From contig CAIIXF020000004.1 of assembly GCA_903813345.2 (NCBI GenBank), positions 5,849,525-5,913,524 of the forward strand: a stretch of 64,000 nucleotides of DNA, written 5' to 3'. The notes under the pieces were generated by a model that was not told where the DNA came from, ran no database searches, and saw nothing but the letters and a program-made list of their open reading frames with translations. The number at the start of each line of letters is the position of its first letter. Within the stretch, counting starts at the first letter, position 1. A program made the translations under genes and the position numbers. This document shows, piece after piece, positions 20,847 to 31,110 of this stretch. This DNA is from Owenia fusiformis (lineage: Eukaryota; Annelida; Polychaeta; Sabellida; Oweniidae).

Positions 20847-23800
20847 ATGTCAAAGAAAAATGGAAATCGAGTTGTGAAAGATCAAAATCAGTGGGTATTC
20901 ATGCTTCCAGGTAAGAAATCACCATATTATCGCCCACCAATATTTAGTCTAAATTTTAATTGTTAGATCTGTATAGTCATAAGCATAGGCCAAGGGAAAA
21001 GTAATAGTAACCTGTATATTCTCTTCTATATACAGCTTACTATTACTTTTCCCTTGGCCTATGGTCATAAGGAGTAACTCACCCCTCCTCTTATTGTCTC
21101 TACATTGCCATAGAGAATAGGGTGAGTTACAGTGCTGATATATAATATAAAGGGTGCGTTTTCAAACTAAACAGAGTGCTCCTACCAAAATGAATTTGCC
21201 TACATACCCCTTAGACTCTTATCTGATAGATAGAATGCACAAATAAAAAAAAGTTTTGCTATTATAGGTAAAAAGTTCTCTTGAAATTTCGAAGTGATTT
21301 TACCTGTTAATTCTGTCCATGGTCCGCCATTTTTGCGGAAGTTACACTGAAACGCAAACTCCATGAAACGAAACGAAATTACTAGAAAAAATGGCACACA
21401 TTGCGCGCATGTGCAGCATACTTTAAACCAATCAGATTATTTGATTATTTTGCGCACATGAATTATTTGCTTCTGAGCACTTACAATCTTACCACAATGA
21501 ACAAACCTGGCAGAGACTACCCTTAGCCAACTTCATTTTGGCGAAATTTCAGCTCAAACTTGTGACAAATGCATTATGCATACGCTGGTATGAAGCCTTG
21601 GAGACGTACACTCATTTTGGTAAATATGATTTATGGTGTATACTTTTCTGCAGTTTGTGGGAGTTTGAGATATTAAATGTTAAAATTCAAGAAAATATGC
21701 CAATTAAACGACTGATCAATTAATATATATCAGCACTGTACTTCCCGTGGATCTACTGAATTCGCTAGAATTTGAAAAATAAGGCTTAACCATTAGAAAG
21801 ACAAACAGTTCAATTAGTAAAATAAGAATTACCTCATAGATGGTAGGAAACACTCGTAAATGTAACATCATAATTTTGCCAAAAATAGAGCATGAGCGCA
21901 ATATCAAAGATATGTAAAGTTTCTGTCAAAAACACCGAAAATTCTCTTATTAGTCGTGTAGGAAGGTATACACTGAACACAGTGGTTTGAAGTTGAAAAT
22001 GTACAAACACTAGCTTTATGGATTACTCTACACATGATCTATGTTGACAAAATAGGGTTACATGTCTCTGACCAAAACTTTAGGATTCACTTTCAATAGA
22101 CCTTTCTTATAAACCCTGCCACCTTTTGGTACCAGAAAGAAGCTATGGTTAAGACGCATGATAGTTAGATTCATAATATCATAGGTTGTACGTAGCAATC
22201 AGTTCAAATAGAAATAACTTATTTTGAAAAAGAAATAACCTATGACACCATTCAAATAAAAATAATTATTTTGAAAAAGAAGAACCTATGACACCGTTCA
22301 AATAAAAATAACTTATTTTGAAAAAGAATAACATCCAATACATCATAGCTTCTTTGATATACCAATTGATGGTATGGTCTATTGGATAGGTTTGGTTCTA
22401 AACTATGAACATAAAAATGTGAGTAATATTGCTATTATTAAAATATAAGGCACTATTTCAGATGATGTGATCAAGACGGATGGTAATAATGACTCTAAAC
22501 ACGCACTTTGTAAACTGAAACACCCCAAAACAGGTAAATATGCAAACCTTACTAAAAAGATATAATGTAAGGAAATTGTCAAAAATTGGTTTTAAATGGA
22601 AACTTTTGATTGCTAATGTAACTAACCTACTTCATCAAACTGCTGAAAAAAGTAAGAACAATACATAATTATTATCTGTAAAGTGAAACAACTTCATAAG
22701 TGGAACTCCTCTGTAAAATGAACACCTCTGTTAGTTGAACACCTCGATAAAGTAGAACACCTCTGATTGTATAATTTTTTGCACAGATTTATTTTCTCAC
22801 TTCTCATTATTCATTTTTAGAGAAATCTGCGTACTATTTGTTCACAAATGAGAACACTGATTCCTATGAGGTTATTGCACTGAAGGAAGACTTTCGTTCA
22901 TGGTTCATAGGACAGGATGTTGTACAAGGTAAGAACATTTTCAAATACTCGAATTACCATGGGCAACCACACAGCCCACCCCCTTAAGCCAATCCCCACC
23001 CCAGGGATATTTGGTGCTTATATTAGGAAAGGGAGGCTTGAGGAAAGAAAAACTATGTATTCTGGTTTCAAGAGCTATAAATTCTGCAAATGAAAAAAGT
23101 ATGTGGTAAGTTTGGGATTGAACTTGTTTAAAACTTTATTTGTTCTAAATTCGATTAATTTTTTCATGTGTCATGTGAATCATAACATGTCAAAATGTTT
23201 ATTGTTTTATTTATAGATGGCAGTGTCTACACATGCACACCTGTTGATCCATTGTTCCTTGTGCTTCCATATATGGTCAATGCTTCCAAAGTAAGTCTTA
23301 AAGAAAGAAGTACAGTAAAAAGATTAGAAAATATAAGACGTGTTTGATTAAATGAAACAATTGATCAGATAGCCATGTAATGCACGATATAACCATGGGC
23401 TTTCAAGAAACACCAGATATATCAAATGGTAAAAAATATCTTCTTTTGATCGATGACATCATATTCATACATTTTATCTACGCAAATAACCTACATTTTT
23501 CTAGCTCTATTTTTAAATTATTATTTTTTAGAATGACAAATATATGCAGCTCGACCAAATAGTCCGGGATGAGAATTACCCAGAATGCACAAGGCTTTGC
23601 ACGTGTAGTCAAGGAAAAGATCTTAAGCTCATTGCTGATATAAAAGGTATGGTCAAAGGCTTAGAGACATTCATATGTATATAATTTGCATTTCTGTAAA
23701 AATGTTGATCGAATGCCTGTTTGCTTCATTCCATGCTAAATTTCACAATTTGACTTTTCGATAGAATTTAACTATCTTTTTCATTGGTGGATGTGTATCT

Positions 23801-26800
23801 ATTTTCTTAAATTGTTTTATGTCACCATGGAAGCATCTGATGTCACCAGAATATTTGTAATTGGTTTAACTTCAGAACTTTGTTTTCCTTATTAGGAGAT
23901 GATGATCTAAAGGTGTACAGATATAACAAAGAGAGAACATTATCCTGGTTAAAAACTAAGGTATTTAAGCAAAAACTAAGGTATTTAAAGATGTAAAAAG
24001 TGCCCCGCTTACCCAAAAGTCAAGTTACCATAGTAACCCTTATTTTTGACCAATCAAATTAGAGATGCCAATGTTTTAAGAATCAATCAGAAAGTACTTT
24101 TTATACATTGTGTGAAAATTTTATGGGAAAATATCACAAATCTTTGAAATGAGAGCATTTTTCCGTGAACTTATTGAACGACCTGGTATACCCAAGATTA
24201 AAAATCTCGAAATGATGCAAAGAATTATACCATAGCATATACCATAACTTCTGACTAATCATACAGTAATTTATCTTTTATGTTCCTGTATGAATATCTT
24301 CTGAATATTCTATGAAAGTTTCAACAAAATTTTTTAAGAAGACAAGGCATAAACATGCAAAATGTCATCACAACCTGCCATTTGTTACAGACACTGAACT
24401 CTGAGCATCTAGCGCCAACATCTGAACACTGTCCGTAAAAAAGTTGGAGACTATAACTACATGTCACCATAATGCGACCATTTTGATATGAACATATTGA
24501 ACAACCTTGAATTTTGCATTTCATAAAAAATGCCATACCTTGAAACTGATTGCCTAATAAATTACATAGAGAAACTTACGAGATGACACTCTTTCTTTAG
24601 GTAGAAAAAACAAGTAAAATCCTAGAAAAAAAGAAGATCCATGTTACGAGAGGAGCTCAATGTGACACATATGTTCAAGCTACAAACACAGCACAGAAAG
24701 GTATAAATAAAACATAGTACAGTAAAATATGTAAAGTGTAACAAATGTTAAGTGGAACACCTCTGTAAGTGGAACACCTCTGTAAGTGGAACACCTCTGT
24801 AAGTGGAACACCTCTGTAAGTGGGACTCCTCTTTAAAGTTGAACACCTCTGTAAGTGGAACACCTTGATAAAGTAGAACACCTCTGAAAGTGGAACATCC
24901 CTGTAAGTAGAACACAAAGTACAGTTCCATGGCTCAAACTAAATGTTAATTGGAGGAAAACTTTTCAGCCAAACTAAGGGTGTTTCACTTCACAGGGTCT
25001 ACTGTGACAAAACTTTTTGAATAACCCTTGTATATATGATTTTCAATTGAGATCATTCTATTCAATATCACTGGAGCTTTTGAGAAAATAAGGTTTAAGA
25101 AATTGAATCTTTTCATTTTAGAATTCATCTTATGTGTTGCTATTCAATAAAATTATAACACCAAAAATACTAAAAAATACTAATATGGTCATAACATGTA
25201 AAACGAAATCTGATTGGATGAGAGTCTTCGCATATTATTGTTCTTTCAGATGATTATATAAGATACGCATATGGACTTATATCAGAATATGTTCATCCGG
25301 AATTGGCCAAAGATCTCAAAGATCACCTTGGGTAAGGCAAATTATTTTATTTTAAAAATTCATGAATTTTCAATATGGTTTTACTTGCATTTTAAATTTT
25401 CACTTTAAGAGTGCAAACGTCAGTAAGGGTGGTTGGTGATCCCGGGGATTATCTGTAAATTCCATTCATGACAGAAATTGTACACAATATTAAAATAATT
25501 CTAACATTCAGTAACATCTCACATAACAATTTGTTGACCTCCATGAGAGAAAATGGAGTTGATGACCTATGAAACTTTGTAAAATTATTGATGTTCAACA
25601 TTTTCTTTTTCTGTTTTTCAGTATAGTAGATCCTGTAGTGACTCCAGACCCTGAGAAACCCCCACCTTCAAAGGTATGTCCCATGCAAGGCTCAACCTCA
25701 AATGCATGTCCCCAATAAGCCACACCCCTAGTGTATGTCCCTAATAACACTCAACCTCAATTGTATGTCCCCAATAAGCCCCACCCTCTAGTGTATGTCC
25801 ATAATAACACTCACCCTCAGGTGTTAGTTCCCAATAAGGCTCAACCTCAATTGTATGTCCCCAATAAGGTCCACCCTCGCATGTATGTCCCCAATAAGAA
25901 ATATTATTGACTTATGAGAGCATTTTTATCATTGCATGTAAAAGATATTTCCCAAAAGTCATCCGATACTAAATCGATTTATTTAAAGGCCCCATATAAA
26001 GTTTAAACCACTTTGGCTTATATTGTAGTCTTACCCAATGTTATCAAAGTGTGATATGTGAAACTTTTTTTTAAAATTTCGAAAAGTGGTTTTTGATAAA
26101 CTTTTTGTTCCAAAATTTGTGAATTTATTTAAAACCAACTTTTAGAGGTCACTCATATCTTCTAATTAGCCACAATTCATACCAATGCATAGCATTCATC
26201 CTCCCATGTTTTTTGCCGAAAAAATTAAGAAAATCGGTTCATAAATAAGCGAGAAATGAACTTATCAAAGCATGAAAATGGTTCTGAGAAAAATGCATTT
26301 AAAAATTTTAGTTCTCATAGAAACCAATGGTACAATGATATCTAAAACATAATTTATTCTTCCTTTTAACCTGGTTAGACAATCAGCATTGGTTTTTTAT
26401 GAAAGTCTAATATATTTAGAAAAGATTGACATCGAAAAAAAAATTTCAATTTTTTTCAAAAAGTTTTTGGTACCTTAGTGACATCACTAATGTTTCAAAA
26501 TATTTTTGATATGTTAAAACATTGAAGTGGCCCATTAAATATGGCATTTTATTATTGAAATAGTGTGTCCTTTGTTCAACCTTTGCATTGGTGTTAAAAA
26601 GATAATCTTTTTTGAAATGCATTAAGAAATATTTGATGATTAAGAAATTTCAACTTTTTTTGAAAAATGGCGGGAAATTTGAATATTTGAGAAATGAAAT
26701 GCTCACAACTTTTTTTCAAAAAAAATTTTTTGTTCAAAAATCTCTAAAATCACTTTTTAAGTCCTGACAAATAGTAAATGAATGATAAAAAAATATTTTC

Positions 26801-27562
26801 AAACTTTAGGGGACTTTAACTGTTCTCACTTTATAGCGAATGGCAAATGAGTCCACAGAACCCAGTTTGACACAATATATTAAAAATACATCACAATAGA
26901 GTCCTAATATAGTCATACTGACCAAATATTGCTACGCTGCAATTTTTGTGCTGCATCATTTTAGTAATGGTGCCATATTGCATCATGAAATATGACACAT
27001 AAACCATGCAGTGTTATAGGCTGTATTCTGCATTTTTTACAAAAATCTATTTATATTGTATTATATTTATATTTCAGAGAGCTAAACTTGATAAGTCAGA
27101 ACCTGCAGAAGATTACTTCACTGGAAATACAGGGCTGGTCAAGAAGGAGACTAAAGTAAGTGGAATGTTTTGCATTGTGGAAGATTTAAGAATAAGAAAT
27201 TGAAAGGAAAAAGCAGAATTCACAATAAAGTGAATTATTAATAGTTATAAAACAACAGTACAAAAAATCATGAAAAAATGCTCAGAATTGTGAAAAACTG
27301 CATGATTTTGAAAGAAATCCTGGCAAGGGGGGAGTGGCTGCTCCCTCCGCTTTCCCCTGGCTACAGGCCTGCAATACATACACTGCCCAAAATATTTTAT
27401 ATGTTATAACCAAAATGTAATGTATATAAAAGATGATACGAGGAATGTTCAATTTATTTTCAGAAACTGACTCAGGCGCAGAAGAAACTCAGTAAAGTGG
27501 ACAAGTCCGGAATGAAGTCGATATCAAGTTTCTTTTCACCAAAATCAAAGACTAAGAAATAA
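20847..27562 (+). CDS. RNASEH2B: Ribonuclease H2 subunit B
   Basis: Eleven exons: 20847-20910, 22462-22533, 22821-22928, 23217-23290, 23532-23646, 23896-23960, 24601-24700, 25250-25331, 25622-25673, 27078-27155, 27464-27562. All introns are GT-AG and phases agree, giving 302 residues (human 312). Landmarks shared with human RNASEH2B include the SWFIGQ block (human SWFINQ), TPVDPLFLVLPY (human TPVDPLFLLLHY), LDQIVRDENYPEC, KERTLSWL, the DDYIRYAYGLISEY helix and the end AQKKLSKVDKSGMKSISSFF. The last part is a PCNA-interacting box (M287, I290, F293, F294), with Met where Gln is usual. The protein scaffolds the trimeric nuclear RNase H2 that removes ribonucleotides from DNA. The start is the first ATG with an open frame; an upstream ATG at 20831 meets a stop after three codons. 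Confidence 0.95.
20976..21071. mobile_element. 80-bp perfect-armed palindrome with 8-bp target duplication
   Basis: Arms 20984-21010 and 21037-21063 are perfect 27-bp inverted copies starting CATAGGCCAAGGGAAAAGTA. The 26-bp centre is itself partly palindromic (CTGTATAT / ATATACAG). GTCATAAG occurs at both flanks (20976-20983, 21064-21071), consistent with an 8-bp target duplication of hAT type. It lies in RNASEH2B intron 1, 73 bp after exon 1. Confidence 0.8.
21074..21130. repeat. Inverted repeat, 11-bp arms
   Basis: GTAACTCACCC at 21074-21084 is complemented by GGGTGAGTTAC at 21120-21130. It lies directly next to the 80-bp palindrome and could fold as a hairpin. It may be another tiny element. 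Confidence 0.6.
22196..22330. repeat. Tandem repeat, about 50-55-bp unit
   Basis: About two and a half copies share TTCAAATAAAAATAA and ATTTTGAAAAAGAA with CCTATGACACC between them. It lies in RNASEH2B intron 1. Confidence 0.8.
24342..24470 (+). repeat. Dispersed repeat family A, copy 4
   Basis: It starts ACAAGGCATAAACATGCAAA and ends AAAAAGTTGGAGACTATAAC then ATGTCACCA. It lies in RNASEH2B intron 6, about 130 bp before exon 7. Confidence 0.75.
24720..25004. mobile_element. Pogo-like MITE with internally amplified repeat
   Basis: The left end CAGTAAAATATGTAAAGTG (24720) and the right end, complement of CAGTAGACCCTGTGAAGTG (ending 25004), form imperfect inverted ends. TA precedes the left end. 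The interior has expanded to at least six copies of GTAAGTGGAACACCTCT. It lies in RNASEH2B intron 7, 20 bp after exon 7. Confidence 0.65.
25674..25905 (+). repeat. Tandem repeat that includes the exon 9 splice donor sequence
   Basis: Units of about 35-40 bp alternate CTCAACCTCAAWTGTATGTC and CCACCCTCTAGTGTATGTCC with CCCAATAAG spacers. The first unit is continuous with the end of RNASEH2B exon 9, CCACCTTCAAAG followed by GTATGTCC, so the array looks derived from the exon-intron boundary itself. Confidence 0.85.
25987..26815. mobile_element. Possible piggyBac-like MITE, 829 bp
   Basis: The ends AGGCCCCATATAAAG and the complement AGTCCCCTAAAG are imperfect inverted repeats, each next to TTAA (25983-25986 and 26816-26819). 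TTAA is the piggyBac target. No coding content. It lies in RNASEH2B intron 9. The short and imperfect ends make this tentative. Confidence 0.45.
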
Positions 27563-27610
27563 CAGTTATGGGAATATTTTGGTTTACAATTCACTAAAAT
27601 CAGATTGCAA

Positions 27611-27616
27611 AATAAA
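27611..27616 (+). terminator. Poly(A) signal of RNASEH2B
   Basis: AATAAA lies 49 bp after the RNASEH2B stop codon and is the first canonical signal downstream. Confidence 0.6.
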
Positions 27617-29079
27617 CCTATATGGTCCAATAGATGGCAGTGAGTGTTGTTATGAGAATATAGGATATTTTAATTTCACTTTTTCAAAGTCTTATATTGT
27701 TGACATCTTGTGCAGATGAGTATGTCGAACTCCAATGCAGTGTCTCGGTATAGACACTGCGGCGGGCAGATGAAGCAAATCCCCAAAATTTGTGGAAAAT
27801 AGTTCCCCTTTTCATTGCATATGTGGTCAATTTTCACACAACTTATAAAATATGTATTCATGAATGTTCCCCAAATATTATTTTGTCAAAATATTTCAAA
27901 ATTATTGAAATATGAGAAGAAATCACCGCGGAAGGAATTCTGAGTAAAAGTTGTGTTGATAATACTTTACCGCACGTGTTGTTTATTAGTTAATACGCGC
28001 AATTCAACCAATGAAATTGTCTAAATTTTACAATCACGCGACCTGAGCATGGGACTAGAACCAATCACGTCAGTTGTTTATTACGAAGTTACCATGCTTA
28101 CGGTGAGATACCTGCCCGCCACAGTGATATATCACTGCACGGGAGTTCGATGAGTATGTCTGGGCGGGTTGGCCATGTTAGCAATCACCACATAAATTTC
28201 GTCATCAACATTTGAGGAAAACTGCTTCCCTCTTCAACTTTAAAGTTTTACCAATGCAAGAGCAGACAAGTGCCAATATCTAATTAGCTTTTTGGCAGGC
28301 TGAATAAATAACTTGTTGGCCATTTTGAATTTTATGATAAAAAAAGTGTGATAATTATCACCATTTGAAAATTATTTAAAATACTGTCAGATGTCGGTAA
28401 AGGTTCAATTGGGCAATCTTGCAGAGAATTGATGAAATAAAGCAAATTAAAAGAAATAAGATTAATGCCATTTAAAATTAATTGTAAATTGTGAATTTAA
28501 TGTGTGAATTAATTGTATATTTAAAGCATTTTACAGTTGTATTTTCTCAACCAGAATTTATTTTGAGAGAGAATTAGAAGGGGGAGGGGGGGGATATGAG
28601 CAGCACATGTATCAATGAAGTTGTTGTTGGTAGCAAATATGCTAAATTGTCTACTTTTACAAAATAATTAATTTTTTTGTGTACCTATTTACTGATGCAC
28701 AAATAAATAATATGAAAACAAACTTATATACAATTGTATAGTTATGTTTACCATTTATCAAAAGCTCTTTATGGATCATCAGTGCTCCCACTTGAAGTTG
28801 AGTGGCTTCTGTAGAAATGTGTCTAGTTTCACTCTTAATAAACCTTAAGTATTCTTGAAGAAGGCAGTTACATCATGATCAACCAACTTACCTTTATTAT
28901 TAAACAGAAAATGAGGTTTTATTTAATCCATATATTCTCCCCATGATCATTTTCTTAACAAGGTGGAAAGTTCTGTTTACCTATCTTTATAAAGAAATCC
29001 ATATTGCTCGAAATATGTTCATTATTTCAACTAGATGAAAGACGTTTTGTATTGGATGCAGTGCAATTTTGGAATGGTT

Positions 29080-29710
29080 TGAGAGGTGTCCTGGTTCACC
29101 AGAATAGTCTCATAGATGTCATAATTTACTGGAATGGTCTGATGGATTCTAATGGGTGTCGTAGTTTCCTAGAAATGTCGTGATTTACTTAGATCCAATA
29201 TGTAACATGCTTTACTGAAATGGTAATAAGATATCACAATTGTACTGAAATGATCCAATAGGTGTCACAATTTACTGGAGTGGTCTAATGGGTGTCATAA
29301 TTTTCTAGAATGATCCAATAGGTGTCACAATTTACTGGAGTGGTCTAATGGGTGTCATAATTTCCTGGAATGATCCAATAGGTGTCACAATTTACAGGAG
29401 TGATCTAATGAGTGTCATAATTTCCTAGAATGATCAAATAGGTGTCACAATTTCCTGGAATGGTCTAATGGGTGTCATAATCTACTTGAGTGATCAAATA
29501 GGTGTCACAATTTAATGGAGTGACCTAATGGGTGTCATAATTTACTGGAATGATCAAATAGGAGTCACAATTTACTGGAGTGGTCTACAGGTCTAATGGT
29601 TATCACACTTATTCGGAATGATCCAATAGATGTCACAATTTATTGGAATGATCCAACAGGTGTCATAATTTATTGGATTTATCTAATAGGTGCCATGCTC
29701 TACTGAAAGG
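29080..29710. repeat. Minisatellite, about 29-bp unit in 58-bp dimers
   Basis: About 20 units alternate TGATCCAATAGGTGTCACAA and TGGTCTAATGGGTGTCATAA, each followed by TTTACTGGAG or TTTCCTAGAA. Confidence 0.92.
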
Positions 29711-30689
29711 TCACACTGTTAAAAAATTAAAACAAAACAAAGTATATATTTATATTTGTTATAACTTATTTATTATTTCTTGAATGTAAAATATTTAACA
29801 GTCAATTCTCAAATTTTTAAACATGAGCATGTAGCCTCATTATAAATGTTATACTGTTACGTGTTTTTTACACATAATAAAAAATCACAAACGATTTTTC
29901 ACAATTCCTCTGTTTAACAAAAATAAATTGCAATCCTACGTATATTTCATTTTTTCCCTTTACCAATTTTTTAATACTGCAAACAATATGTTTGACAACC
30001 ACTATTGAGAGGCAAAATCTCAATCAAAGCGATCTTGTGAATAAATGTATATGAATCTCTCTTTTAGATGCAGAGATATTCATTCTTTTTCAAACTGATC
30101 TCAAAATTGCAAAAAGTCTTGAAGGGTATAGTAGAATTAACGGACCTCACATATTTCTTTCCTTTTCCCCATATAATTTCATGTTTTCTCATATTTTTCT
30201 CATGCATGTTTCTCAAGGGGGGCAAACGAATATCAATTCAAACATTTTCTTCAATGATTTCCCAATGATGATAATATGAGTATAACTAAAATGTATTAAT
30301 AACAGAGAACAATCACCAAAACAAACAAGAATTAGAGATACATCAAACCCCTATAAACCATCTTCGCCCACAGATACAATGTTGAGGATGGGGATGAGAT
30401 TTTATGCAAACAAACAAAAATACTGATATGATAATATCCTTGTTAAATACATCACATAGGTCACTCATATTCTTTAAGTATTACATGTTTCAGTACATCA
30501 TAAAGTTACAAAGGGGCTCCCCTTGGAGTTCAACATTTTTGAACAAATGAAACGCACTGCTCTGTAGCAAGGAATTATGAGATATAGCTAAGAAAATACA
30601 AAGAACATTATAACAGTTTGACATCAATTCATAAACTGTTTGATACAGAGAATGGAAGTTATTAATTCCAGGACTAATATACACCCTAC

Positions 30690-30860
30690 ATTGTAGTTTG
30701 TATTAGCTACATTGTAGTTTGTATTAGCTACATTGTAGTTTGTATTAAAGTGTTGTAATTCATATTTGGCTATGTTGTGTAGTTTGTATTAGCTACATTG
30801 TAGTTTGTATTAACTACACTGTAGTTTGTATTAAGTTACAGTGTAGTTTGTAGTGATGCT
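30690..30860. repeat. Minisatellite, about 21-bp unit
   Basis: Units of ACATTGTAGTTTGTATTAGCT, with variants, occur about seven times. Confidence 0.9.
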
Positions 30861-30956
30861 TTATTACATGGTGAGACACCAGCTCACCAGTCTTGTACAG
30901 CATACAGCAAAACCTCTGTTAAGGAATAACCCTGGGGTCTATGAACTAAACATGTA

Positions 30957-31110
30957 TTCACCCTAGAGTCCCATACCTCATTTTTAGAGAGTCCCATATT
31001 TTTTCATATTTAGAGAGTCCCATGTTTTCCATATTTAGAGAGTCTCATATTTTCCATATTTAGAAAGTCCCATATTTCATATTTAGAGACTCCCATATAT
31101 TCCATATTTC
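30957..31110. repeat. Minisatellite, about 23-bp unit
   Basis: Five to six units of AGAGAGTCCCATATTTTCCA with TTT joins follow one another; the last are diverged. Confidence 0.88.
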
